NCBI GenBank assembly: GCA_947044365.1
Contig: OX345636.1
Location: forward strand, 22,787,466 to 22,851,465
From: Petrosia ficiformis
Lineage: Eukaryota; Porifera; Demospongiae; Haplosclerida; Petrosiidae
Length of the DNA: 64,000 bases
Direction: 5' to 3'
The notes below the pieces were generated by a model that made no database searches, was not told where the DNA came from, and was given only the letters and a program-made list of their open reading frames with translations. Shown piece by piece: positions 54,801-63,730 of the stretch; position 1 is the first letter of the stretch, and each line of letters opens with the position of its first letter. Made by a program: the position numbers and the translations under genes.

Positions 54801-54905
54801 CATGTGACATGGGAAATGATTCTTGATGTACTGGGAAAATTTGGAAGAGAAGACATTGCAAGGGAAGTTAGAACATATTTGGAAGAAGAATCCTATGATA
54901 AATAA
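45863..54905 (+). CDS. kelch - coiled coil - ZU5 - death-domain protein, 17 exons
   Basis: Exons: 45863-45872, 46928-47470, 47531-47703, 48325-48525, 48736-48895, 51815-52029, 52096-52234, 52289-52351, 52430-52564, 52658-52738, 52782-53003, 53058-53567, 53620-53723, 53771-53920, 54080-54281, 54366-54443, 54583-54905; 3309 nt (1102 aa), phases agree. Residues 1-362 are kelch-like blades (IYYFGGKCKPLHSYLDDLYE, VILGGLDEFGNTLNDCWIIN). Residues 363-647 are coiled coil. Residues 650-790 are ZU5-like (YGFKLHFPQGTISPSDTCEV). About 818-995 is a linker that may be UPA-like. The last 100 residues form a death-like fold (SASWNDFGRVLKVDSNYREK, TWEMILDVLGKFGREDIARE). ZU5 plus death is known from UNC5, ankyrin and PIDD; a kelch sensor in front is unusual. 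The likely role is intracellular signalling by death-fold assembly (inference). The 10-bp first exon and the acceptor of exon 6 (TAAG) are the least certain parts. Confidence 0.8.
46098..46681. mobile_element. TIR element with 9-bp target copies carrying a RecQ-like fragment
   Basis: Starts TAGTCTGGCACGGCC and ends GGCCATGCCAGACTA. TATCAAACC stands on both sides (46089-46097 and 46682-46690), and the related empty site near 50610 has it once. The interior ends pair further (CCTTCGCT and AGCGAAG; GTAACAGCAGCA and TGCTGCTGTTAC). Nine-base target copies are usual for Mutator-like elements. It carries coding-like DNA (46248-46583). Confidence 0.75.
46248..46583 (+). pseudogene. RecQ-helicase-like N-terminal fragment captured in a TIR element
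   Basis: Frame one starts MAEKKCEIEYNQVCTMFLQD. A second frame gives LKKEQRLVISEFISDR. A third continues GDVFATCMSPTRYGKSMCF, then KLRDTTGSITVVVTPLD and AIMDSMVKQYEHRACVL. Together these follow the order of RecQ-type helicases: a region before motif I, motif I (usually LPTGYGKS), motif Ia (VVSPL). The frame changes show that it is broken, and the helicase motifs after Ia are missing. Walker Lys is kept in RYGKS. It is bounded by the terminal repeats of the element, which suggests gene-fragment capture. Confidence 0.55.
47935..48055. repeat. hairpin element in an intron
   Basis: GTGTGTTTCAATGTAGCA and GGTCAATAAAGGT with GTTTACATAATG pair with CATTATGTAAAC, CCTTTATTGACC and TGCTACATTAAAACAC. 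Short non-coding inverted-repeat element between exons 3 and 4 of the kelch-ZU5-death gene. Confidence 0.65.
49294..50353. mobile_element. TIR element CTCAATTAAAAGTTCC containing a TTAA element
   Basis: Left end CTCAATTAAAAGTTCCTGTA, right end TTACGGGAACTTTTTATTGAG shortened to matching bases, inverted. Both flanking arms are rich in TACTAC/GTAGTA and TACGTA motifs. The centre is replaced by the TTAA-bounded insert 49453-50205. It lies in the 2.9-kb intron 5 of the kelch-ZU5-death gene. Confidence 0.6.
49453..50205. mobile_element. TTAA-bounded element with three internal tandem units
   Basis: TTAACCCTTTC at left and GAAAGAGTTAA at right. The inside has three related units of about 150-160 bp, each with AAGAAAGC...GATACCAAAAAGATG-like blocks, GTTTGAAAGTGTAGTAGTCA and CAACGC-type boxes. 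No ORF of note. The ends fit piggyBac-type mobilisation, more weakly than 34675-35271. Confidence 0.55.
50427..50670. mobile_element. GTGCTATATCA-type element, uninterrupted copy
   Basis: GGTTATGTCATTTCATTAGT, the hairpin arms GTGCTATATCAGGTTTA and TTATAAGCCTGATATTGCAC, then ACATATCAAACCACAGTGCA and GCTTTGAAGGGTGGCTTCAT. It provides the empty-site reference for the insertion at 46098. Confidence 0.65.
51500..51678. mobile_element. CAATAAAAAGTCACCATAC-type MITE, copy 4
   Basis: Ends TAATAAAAAGTCACCATACA and TATGGTGACTTTTTATTG. It ends 136 bp before exon 6 of the kelch-ZU5-death gene. Confidence 0.75.
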
Positions 54906-55239
54906 TTAAATATAAAATTAGTAACCTTATATGATTTCACACCTATCTAATATAATATTATTCATAGTTTTATGGTTTGTTTTCACCAATCAATAAATAG
55001 CCAAATGTTTAGGTAGTTATGCAACTACCTTGTATAATAATAAATAAATTCTACTATTTATACTACATTGGAGTGTGCAAGACACTCTGGAGCATGCATG
55101 ATGTTACAGAGGTCACATGTACTGGTCTTGGTCACACGCACTTGGTTGTACTTTGAGCTTGTGACTGGATTGCAGAAATGGAAAGACCTACATGTACTAC
55201 CCTCACCCTCCCATACAGGACAGGACCATCAGAAGCTAT

Positions 55240-55438
55240 TCGAAGGGTACTAGAACCATTAAACATTCAGACCAACCAGAACTCTGAGACAGATCTTGTG
55301 TCACCCTAAGGTCCCTGTCCCATCTTACCAACTTGTTTACAAGATTCCTTGTTCTGATTGTTCCAAGTGTTATATCATGCAGACAGGAAGAACACTTACT
55401 CAGTGTCTGAAGGAATATCAAAGAGCTGTCTGCACTTT
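55240..55438 (+). pseudogene. Penelope GIY-YIG endonuclease fragment
   Basis: Plus-strand frame: LVYKIPCSDCSKCYIMQTGR then TLTQCLKEYQRAV. Penelope-like enzymes have VYKIPC-x-YIGQTGR-x-L-x-RLKEH here, so the catalytic block is recognisable although YIG has become YIM, R has become C and H has become Y. The preceding NHSDQPEL-like residues are in another frame. The frame ends abruptly where the 1.4-kb insertion starts; the protein resumes at about 56850. Confidence 0.6.
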
Positions 55439-55542
55439 GGGTATATAGAAGGCACAAGTAAAGTGTATCCTAGTCAGAGAGTATGTCTATGTAGGGATGG
55501 CATGGAAGACACAATGGCCACCCATACATTTTCAATAAAAGA

Positions 55543-55735
55543 TGTAGGGACATTGAAACCCCAAAACTATGTGAACAAGGTTTGGGAGGTTAACCCTACA
55601 TATATCTCTACATAAGTACAGCTCTCTTTAAAAGGCAGTGTAATTACTTATGTAGGGTTATATGGAAGTGGTTTGTTTAATTTTGGGTCCTATATTAACT
55701 TGTTCACATACTTTTTGAGTTTTGATGTCCCTACA
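55543..55735. mobile_element. MITE with TGTAGGGACAT ends
   Basis: TGTAGGGACATTGAAACCCC with AACTATGTGAACAAG at left; CTTGTTCACATACTTTTTGA with TTTTGATGTCCCTACA at right. 193 bp. A separate copy of one end (CTTGTTCACATAC...GGACGTCCCTACA) occurs at about 23348-23406. Confidence 0.7.
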
Positions 55736-55789
55736 TAATTATTATTTATTGACATTTTTTTGTATAATAATATTATTGTATGGGTGTAC

Positions 55790-56840
55790 CAATAATATAC
55801 CACTATCATAATCATCCCTACTGTCACAGCGCAGCAGTCAGTATTGTCACTTTAGTCACTACTATTGCAGTAGTCACATTAGTCACAACAGTCAATACTG
55901 TCACTACTGTCACTACTTTCATACCGTCTAGCGGGAATTAATGGCGAAGGAGAAATTTTGGCAAATTGGCGAATTACAAAAATTAACCAAATTTTATGAC
56001 CACACCTACAAACACGTGTTACATAATTACGTTATAACGTGTGAAGATGTCGATGTATACGTATTTCCAGAAAGAAACGAGACTTGCATTTACCTCCTGG
56101 ATCTTGTTTAAAGGAAAGAGAGATAGAAAAGGCAAACAAACTTGTAAAAATAGCTATGGACCAGAAGAAAGTCTCACCAACACGAATAATGATTAGATGT
56201 GTGTGTGTCACAAACTGTGCACGTGCAATTAATTCGCCAAAATTAATTCACCAAAAGCTGGATTGTGCATTTTCGCCAATTTTTCCCTTCGCCAATAATT
56301 CCCGCTATACGGTATTAGCCACAAATATCACATTAGTCAATATTATCACAGTAGTCACTATTGTCACAGTAATCACTATTGTCTATTGTCATAATTGTCA
56401 CTACTATCACAGTAGTCACTATTTGTCACATTAGTCACTACTATCGCAGTGGTCATATTAGTCACTATTGTCACAATAGTCACTACTATCACAATATCAC
56501 TACTGTCACCATATATAGTCAAGATAGTACTCGTAATAGTAGTAGTCACTCACATCACTATTGTCATAAAAGTTACTACTGTTACAATAGTCACTACTGT
56601 CACAATAGTCACTACAGTCACAAAAGTCACTACTGTCACAGTAGTCACTACTTCCACATTAGTCGCTACCATCACAGTAGTGACTATACTGTCGCGCTAG
56701 AATTCCAATATAGTAATAGTATTCACCGACATCATTATTGTTACTTCTGTTATAATAGTACTACTGTCATTGATATAGTGATCAAGAACAACCATTATGA
56801 CAGTAGTATATCATTGGTACAATAGTAGGACTTGTGCCTT
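55790..56840. repeat. GTCACTACTGTCACAGTA-type minisatellite (interrupted)
   Basis: Variants of GTCACTATTGTCACAGTAGT repeat irregularly at 55790-55920 and 56316-56840, broken by the element 55921-56315. It keeps open frames rich in His/Tyr/Ser or Val/Thr/Ile (up to 148 codons), which I treat as artefacts. Confidence 0.8.
55921..56315. mobile_element. TIR element with ATACCGTCTAGCGGGAATTA ends
   Basis: Left ATACCGTCTAGCGGGAATTA then ATGGCGAAGG; right CCTTCGCCAATAATTCCCGC then TATACGGTAT. A 395-bp element with multiple TTGGCGAA/TTCGCCAA boxes inside. The centre (about 56045-56200) has coding-like text on the plus strand (HLPPGSCLKEREIEKANKLV) of unknown family. Confidence 0.75.
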
Positions 56841-56846
56841 CTACCC

Positions 56847-57230
56847 ACATTTGAAGTAAATTCTATAGTACTTTGGTTGAATATGCAATCTGTACCGATC
56901 ATAGAATTGATTGGGACAGCACCACAATAAAAAATCACCATGCTTTCACACATGCTCAATTGTATGATGGAGTCTTGGCACATACACAAAGAGAATAGAG
57001 AAAAAGGACTACTACTACATGTATCTGAGGTCTACCTGACACTGCAATCCAATCACAACCTCAACATACAAACAAGTGCGTGACCAAGACCAGTATATGT
57101 GACCTCTGCATACTCCTGAGTGTCTTGCACACTCTAATGTAATATATATAGTGGAATTATTATACTACTAATGAAAGTAGTTGCATAACTACCGAAACGT
57201 TTGGCTAATGAAAACAATTATTGATTAACG
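56847..57230 (+). pseudogene. Penelope C-terminal coding end and 3' tail
   Basis: The DNA matches 9990-10370: IDW-type codons at 56907, AATGGAGTCTTGGCACA-like bases at 56968, CTACCTGACACTGCAATCCA at 57031. The tail ends in a decayed hammerhead core at 57167-57204 (CTAATGA in place of CTGATGA, intact GTAGTTGCATAACTAC stem, GAAACG). Stops and frameshifts interrupt the coding part. Confidence 0.65.
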
Positions 57231-57290
57231 AAGACAAACATAAAACTATGAATATTACACTACCCAATCATTCAGGACTTTTCAATATCT

Positions 57291-57605
57291 CTTTTGAACA
57301 GATAAAACTATAATTAAAACATAATATTTTGAATCCGGAATCTTTATTTCTTCATTTATGGAACAATCTGAATATTTCTATCCATAAATGCAATAATAAT
57401 TGCATTAATATACCAGATCGTGTTTCATCAAGCAAAATTATTTGTAAGCACACTATTTACCCTCAGTTATCAGACAAACATATATATATTCTCAAGCTAA
57501 CTGTATGAAATGAAACTTTTCTGTAAGAAAACTATTCTATTATTAACACTTGATTAGTTTCTGCCAGATTAAATATGAAACCATGCAATATTAAATAAAA
57601 ACGAA
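57291..57605. other. intergenic, nothing recognised
   Basis: AT-rich DNA between the Penelope copy and a minisatellite. No exon-like ORF and no terminal repeats matched elsewhere. Confidence 0.4.
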
Positions 57606-57970
57606 ATATTAAAACCCTAGTGAAATTAGGGTATTGAAACATCAAAACCATTACAACATTAAATACTAGGTATTGTAATACCAAAACCCTAGTGAAATTA
57701 GGGTATTGAAATATAAAAAAACCATTACGACATTCAACACTAGGTATTGAAATATCAAAACACTAGTGAAATTAGGGTATTGAAATATCAAAACCATTAC
57801 GACATTCAATACTTGGTATTGTAATACCAAAACCCTAGTGAAATTAGGGTATTGAAATATAAAAACCATTACGACATTCAATACTAGGTATTGAAATATC
57901 AAGACCATTACACCAACATTAAATACCCAGGTGGTGGAAATATTAAACCCCAAGTGAAATTAGGGTATTG
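57606..57970. repeat. minisatellite, AAACCCTAGTGAAATTAGGG type
   Basis: Alternating blocks AACCCTAGTGAAATTAGGGT, ATTGAAATATCAAAACCATT and ACGACATTCAATACTAGGTA repeat five to six times. CCCTAGTGAAATTAGGG is itself palindromic, so the array can form serial hairpins. Confidence 0.8.
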
Positions 57971-58099
57971 AAATATCAACTAGATATATTAATATCAGTT
58001 AAATTATCTCATTAATCAAATTTCAAACAAGAAGCTACATAATGTAATAATTTTACTATCCTCAGTTGATTATTTTTCTGCAGTGCATTACAGTAAGCT

Positions 58100-61000
58100 G
58101 CCTTCAAGTTTGCCTTGAGTGATGTACAAATGTACCTATTTTTTGCTTTGCACCCTTACGTTCAGTATTAAAAGAGAATTTTTCCAGTACTATATTTTCT
58201 TCCACCCATTCAACAAACGCTCTACCTTCATGTCGCTTGCTTGGCTTCCAAGCACTGCTGTAACTGCCTTCCCACCAATGTATTGTAACTGTAGTCGAAG
58301 TTTTTTCCCTGACTTAACCTATTAGTGGCCTACTCCTCCATTTGGAATGTACAAGTAACAAAAGCATCCTCTGTACTTTCCTAGAAAGGAAAAAAAAATA
58401 AAACAATTATAATTATGTGCAATGGAATATTACAAAGGAATCTTACAAAGGAATCTTACTGTGGTATTTACTTGTTTGGATTTATTGCTAACAACTCTGT
58501 CAGGTACGTCACCATGTCTGCTTCTTTTATTCTTGTTCCCTTCATCTGTATTATCTTTTCTGTTTCTCTTTCTGTTAAGTTGTTCCCTTCATCTGTATTA
58601 TCTTTTCTGTTTCTCTTTCTGTTAAGTCGTTCCCTTTCACCATTTGCTACATGTGTCTCATCCCTTCTTCGACCATGTCGTTATGTTTGGTTCACTGTTT
58701 CATCTTCTCTTACTGTCTGATTTGTATTGTTTTCATCTTGTCTTCTATCACTTGCTTCACCCCTATTTCTTCCACGAGGCCTGTATTGTCCAACATATAA
58801 CTATGAAAGTGTAATTTACATGTACTTCAGTCATGAATAAAAGTTCCTCAACTTACTTCAGGAATTTCATCAAACTATTCACTGGTAAGATTACTCAAAA
58901 AACTTGGTACCACTCCTGCTATCTGCTGTCTTACTAGATTTGCTTTTTGTTCTTTAATTTTTTTAAGGCTATCTAAACCCCACTTTTCGATTTCAGCAAC
59001 AGGCTCATCCATCTCTTCTTATCTCCTCAACAAATGTCACCCACCACTCAACGTCACATTCAGGGATTCCAGTTCTAGGAAATTTGTGCAAGTCCTGTTT
59101 TAATATCGACTTTTGTCTCATTGGGTTGGAATAAGGATGGCTTGCCGCCTCGGTGAGCCTTTATATGTATTAAAAAGACAACTATTACTAAACAATGATA
59201 AAATAGTATTGACTTTACCTTGACCAATGTAATTCCATTTTCATTAGGAAGTCAGAGAGTATAGTGCCACTGTTTATAGTGCATTTCAGCTTTGTTAAGA
59301 TGGAAGCGAAAAATGTGTGGGTTGGAATGGTTATGAAGTGGGTTGATATAGGGTTTCAGCCAATCTTTTACGTTATACACCCTCTTCAGGTTTGTTTCAT
59401 TTTCTCAGTGGAATTATTACAGGCTTGCTACAGGGCTATGGGAAAGTAAACAATAACATACGTACAAAGCAGAAAAGTAATTATTAGACTTACCTTGTAG
59501 TGTAAAGGTGTTTTCCTTGTGAAGATGTCTTGAAACACAACTAAATAGTTGGTCAATGTCCTCATGGGTGTGCCCTTTCATTAGAAACCAAGCTCTATCT
59601 CTTCAAAAACTTCTTCTTCTACCAATAATGCCAAAAATGCCAGAACATACCTATTTTTGTTCTCCCTTCCACAGTCGTCTAGTTCCAAGTACAGCATTTT
59701 AGGGAACATTTGTTGCTCCTTTAGTCATGCCTCAAGTGCTTCCAAAAGGACAGTAATACTTAAATTGCTGTCATGTGGCCATTGGAGTAGGTCTAGGAAT
59801 CCTATAGCAGCAAAGTCATGAACAATGGTACCTGTAAGGTGAGTCTTCAAAAATTGAATAGCAGAAGCTGTTTTATTTCTTCTAATGATGTGTGGTAGTG
59901 CAGTTGCATTCTGGTCCATGCCATCTATAATCATGTACAGAATAGTGTGGTCTGAATTCAATGCTTCTCAGATGGCATGGTATCACTCTCTTTGATTTCT
60001 ATAAAAAAATATTAGCTGTAGTTAACTATGCATTACAATTATGCATGCATCTTTTTGACATCTATTCTCTCTTCAGGTTACCTTGAGGTCTTCATTTGCA
60101 TCTGCAGTAGACTACACAGATCACACTGAGTGAATCGGTTAACCTATAGAATTGATATACATTGCATAGTATAGTAAATAACATCTTAAGGTAAATTATT
60201 ACAGGACTCAATTAACTTATTGGAAGTATATGAACATGAATGAATTGATCATCCCATATTTTATAAAACTGCACAGTTTTGTACACATGAATGCACAGTT
60301 TTGTACACATGAATGGGTATGAATAACCGAATGTAATATGTAATATGTATGTACATACCATCACATTCCATATTGGCCAACATCAATGTTTTAACTGTGT
60401 ACATGTTAGTTTGGTTGGATAGTTTAATTAAAAATGAAATTTGGTCAAATCCACAAACAATAACAAGTTAGTGGTTGTTTCTTCCCAATGTAGTATTCAT
60501 TGCCTTCATCATTCTAGTAAATTGCAATACCTACGGAAAATAGAAACCAGGTTGTGAAAAAGGTACATCGTAATAATTTAACATTCAGTGAAACCTTGTT
60601 AGTGGCTGTAGATAATCAAGTAGTTGCTGCTTGGTCAGATTAGTCCTTCAAGTCTTGGAATGTAAATGTTATTTCATCACCATCAGCTATAGCAATTGTA
60701 CTAGAGTCCACTACAAATTTATTCACAGAAGTGAATCACTTCTGAAACTGTATAATGAAACTTTCTGGCAAAATTCTTTGAAAACTTGAGGACTTTCTGA
60801 TTTTGTAAAAAAACTCAAAAACTGTTCACTAGTATAGCAAGGGTACTTTGTTTTTGCTTCATCCCAGTCTTTAAGTCCTAATTGATGTACAAAGGCTTCT
60901 TCAATACTTTGTTTTTGCTTCGAGTTGTGACATTTGACAGCCATTTCCTTCAGTGATAACTCTCCATTTGCAACATCATCCAAAACATTCTTCACTCTCT

Positions 61001-61345
61001 TCAATCCTAGACCTCTCCGACATTTAAACTGGGTACCCTTGCAGTCAAGCTCTATGGACCCAACGCCTTGCTTTGATTTACATATGATTTGGCCTTTAGT
61101 TTCTCTCGAAGAGAAAGACTAGAAAACATTTAGCAGTGATGAGTATACACAGTTAGGTAGGCTATATAGCTAAAAGAGAATCATGTGATCATCAAGCTGG
61201 CATGGCTGTATTGAAAGACATCTTAGAGTAAGTACTTCTATATACAGAAAGAAATAAGTTAGCTTACTGTCTGTCCAAAAATAACACTGCAATCTTCTTT
61301 TCATTTTGTGCTACATTCAGGAGTTTCATCAACTGCTTCATTTTT
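58100..61345 (-). pseudogene. decayed multi-exon gene of a multicopy HTHEDID-type family
   Basis: Minus-strand pieces in order: ETPECSTK and CSVIFGQT (about 61270-61345); CRRGLGLKRVKNVLDDVANG, KQKQSIEEAFVHQLGLKDWD (60723-61050); a CDLC-containing piece (60063-60140); ILYMIIDGMDQNATALPHII, LKTHLTGTIVHDFAAIGFLD (59725-59961); YLELDDCGRENKNRYVLAFL and, after a one-base shift, KGHTHEDIDQLFSCVSRHL (59515-59700); VYNVKDWLKPYINPLHNHSN (59280-59400); EWWVTFVEEIR (59000-59100); an Arg/Glu/Asn-rich segment (58415-58800) with a 48-bp tandem duplication. Splice-like borders separate several pieces. In-frame stops and the frameshift show that it is dead. I associate the DGMDQ...HTHEDID block order with multicopy, probably transposon-borne proteins of invertebrates; the enzymatic activity is unknown. 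Confidence 0.5.
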
Positions 61346-61389
61346 ACCAGATAGACTATATAGATGGTTGTGACAGGTGTCAATCATCT

Positions 61390-62640
61390 AGAGTGAATGA
61401 ATGTCTTGGGATAACCATTATCCTTAAGTGCTTTTGGATATGTGGAGCACTTCCATAGATTTTTACAATGCACAGGAGGACAATGATTCAGCTCTAAAAA
61501 ACAGTACATGGACAACAGATTGCTTGTGTGACTGAGGATGGTGAGAGTTAAAGTGAAGGTACAGATCCATGTGAGTTGATTTCCTGAAAACAGAGGTCAA
61601 TATCGAACCATCATCTTGTCTGTTGAGGAGAATGTCGAGGAATGGAAGTTGATTGTTCTGTTCAATTTCGTATGTAAATTGGATTGATGGCTCGATACTG
61701 TTAAGATGTTGGTGAAACCCTTCAATTATGCAGGGCTGGATAGCAGTGCAAGTATCATCAACATATCTATTCCAGAACCGAAAAGGAGTCCTGAAGGTTG
61801 AAAGAGCTCTCTGTTCTATATTTTCCATCACTAAGTTGGCAATTGTGGAAAGCCCATAGCTGTTCCATGGACCTGCTGGTAGACAACATTCTGGAATTGC
61901 AGATACGTCGCGTTCAAACAAATCAAGTAAAGAAATAATGTTCTCTGAGTCCAGGTATGTGCATTCATGAAGGCTTTCATCATGTTCTAATTAGTCTCTA
62001 ACCACAAGGTAAACCTGTGAACAGAGACACCACATCAAAAGAAATCAATACTTCATCATCCTCGGGTGTTTGTTAATGATGAACTGAGCAAACTCACGGA
62101 AGTTACGAACATATGACCAACGAATGGAGAGATGCTTTGATAACTGATAGGTAGGAGATGTGTAAAAGGAGATAATGGGAGGAAGAGGGACATCTTGTTT
62201 GTGAATTTTGGTAGACCATAAATTCTGGGAGTCAATCCAGAAGAACTCCTAAGCTGGTGGTATAATTGATCTGAGATTCGACCAGAGCGGTTTAAACTTA
62301 ACAGTGTCCAGGGCGGGCGAAGGGTCATGGTTCAGCTTCTTGTAAGTGGTGGTGTCACTCAACATTTCAGAGAGTTTCGAGTTATAATCATCTGTATCCA
62401 TGATTACAGTAGCACGTCCTTTGTCAGATGGCAAGACGATGATATCAGAGTTCGATTGAAGTTCGTTTAGGGCTCTAGTTTCCAAGGGAGTTAGGTTGGG
62501 ATTGTGTCTTACAGGACGGTTTAAAATTCCAACTATCTGATTTCTCACATGAGCTACACTTAAGGAATTGGCCTTTGACGACTTCAAAGCTTCCTCGACA
62601 TCAGCAATCATCATGGAGTTGACACTGAATGAGGTGTCAC
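61390..62640 (-). pseudogene. Penelope-like reverse transcriptase, frameshifted
   Basis: Minus strand, N to C: SVAHVRNQIVGILNRP, SDIIVLPSDKGRATVIMDTD (62400-62560), LTPRIYGLPK after a frameshift (about 62220), EDDEVLISFDVVSLFTGLP (motif A, about 62010-62065), a damaged QQVHGTAMG region (about 61870), ANLVMENIEQRALSTF, FWNRYVDDTC (motif C with YVDD, about 61757-61775), LPFLDILLNR, SVFRKSTHMDLYLHFNSHHP, FRAESLSSC, then ALKDNGYPKTFIHSR (about 61395-61440). These are the Penelope RT blocks in correct order. At least three frame changes and several stops make it inactive. The GIY-YIG nuclease end is not attached at 61390; the neighbouring decayed gene follows instead. Confidence 0.75.
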
Positions 62641-62735
62641 AGCATAGGACTACTGCCTGATGTCTACCTGACACTGCAATCCAGTCACAAGTTTGACACA
62701 CAACCAAATGCATGTGACACAGAACATTGGTAAGC
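62641..62735 (+). repeat. Penelope 3' end piece, inverted, upstream of the RT copy
   Basis: GGACTACTGCCTGATGTCTA, CTGACACTGCAATCCAGTCA and CAACCAAATGCATGTGACAC match 10160-10230. It points away from the minus-strand RT frame, reproducing the inverted 3'-end arrangement of the other copies. Confidence 0.7.
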
Positions 62736-62902
62736 AGAGGAAGCATCTCTAAAAGTATGCACCAGTGGCAGATCTAGAAATTTTAGAAGGAAGTTTCTAA
62801 ATGCAAAGCGAGCAAAATTTTTGTCATTATTTATTCATGAGGGGTGTGGTCAATAATTTTCTAATTACAACTTTTTTTGTTCGGGCGGTAAGTAGCCTGA
62901 TG

Positions 62903-63730
62903 CAGTGTTGCCAGATTGGCACAATTAGTGCTAAATTTGGCACATTAGCAAAATGTTTAGCACCACTTTAGCACTGGAAATTATTTAGCACTTTCTTAGC
63001 ACATTTTAAAAGCATTTGAAACTTTTTTTTAGCATTGTGTCTAACTTATGTCTATACCATTTGATAATTATATTCATGCTGCAGTGATGATGTAACTATG
63101 ATCAGTATGATGTTCATACAGAATCCAGCTGCAAACTAAACATGGCATGACTGGCATTGACTGCAGAGCATAGTTAGTTACTTAGTTAGTTACTTAGTTA
63201 GTTACTAAGCAACTCAGTAGTCAGTACAGGCTGTACAGCTGTAATTCTGTAAACATGGAGGACGAAAGTGGCTGTTTCAGTTATGAGTCTTCTGACTCAA
63301 GCACTGAAGAAATAACTAGTATGTTTGAGCCAGCATCTACCTTTATTCCCACTCAGTAATAAATTATGACTGTTTGTAATGTAGGTCTCAGGCTCTGGCA
63401 AAAGAGTAAAGGTCAAGTTAAGATTCTAGTGCAAATGCTGAAAGACTGTTCTCAGCTATTGCACTCATCAAGAGCAAATCATGAAATCGTCTAAATACAG
63501 ATACAGTCACTGCTTTTTTATTGGCAAAGAAGGGTGTGAAAGTCTTATCTCCTACAGAAGGTTGTACAAAATTTTGCCCTCCACCTGAATTTATTGAACT
63601 AATGAGCTCACAGAAAGTGATTAGTACTATTTCTTTAAAAAAGATTGTTTTAGCATATTGGGTGTGGTATTTAGCATTTTTTGAATGACTGTCTAGCATA
63701 ATTTTGTTACTATAAGTTAATAACTTAGCA
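62903..63730 (+). mobile_element. hAT-like element, at least the left end and C-terminal transposase piece
   Basis: Starts CAGTGTTGCCAGATTGG, a common hAT-type end, followed by repeated TTAGCAC motifs. A short frame MEDESGCFSYESSDSS starts at 63254. The C-terminal dimerisation region of a hAT transposase follows at 63430-63690. TAGCATTTTTT, CTAGCATAATTTTG and TTAGCACTAG near 63674-63735 may belong to the right end. Most of the transposase is missing. Confidence 0.5.
63430..63690 (+). pseudogene. hAT transposase C-terminal dimerisation fragment
   Basis: Plus-strand frame SSANAERLFSAIALIKSKS, a TGA stop, then NRLNTDTVTAFLLAKKGVKV. hAT family proteins have SN-x-x-ER-x-FS-x-x-x-x-x-K-x-x-R-NRL here; the Arg codon before NRL has become a stop. 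The frame continues about 60 more codons without recognised motifs. Confidence 0.6.

Larger units (their letters stand above)
55439..56846. mobile_element. 1.4-kb TIR element inserted in the Penelope copy
   Basis: Ends GGGTATATAGAAGGCACAAG (left) and ACTTGTGCCTTCTACCC (right) are inverted repeats. The Penelope protein frame stops at the left edge and continues after the right edge, and related bases (CACTTT and ACATTT) flank the insert. Inside are two smaller elements (55543-55735 and 55921-56315) and GTCACTACTGTCACAGTA-type repeats on both sides of the second one. Confidence 0.7.
54977..57290. mobile_element. Penelope-like element with inverted 3' end, split by nested insertions
   Basis: 54977-55180 is an inverted copy of the 3' end (decayed ribozyme stem GGTAGTTATGCAACTACC on the plus strand, GGAGCATGCATGATGTTA). 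55181-55438 holds the nuclease-coding piece in plus orientation. 55439-56846 is foreign DNA. 56847-57230 resumes the C-terminal coding end and tail. Downstream, 57252-57290 is the reverse complement of 9652-9692 at the other copy. The arrangement (inverted 3' end, coding, 3' end) fits Penelope-like elements. The reverse-transcriptase part is absent. Confidence 0.7.

Noticed and set aside
56379..56825. 148-codon His/Tyr/Ser ORF and its Val/Thr shadow
   Set aside because: Translation of the GTCACTACTGTCAC minisatellite; all frames stay open for the same reason.
63418..63699. 93-codon minus ORF
   Set aside because: Shadow of the plus-strand hAT transposase fragment, which has recognisable motifs.
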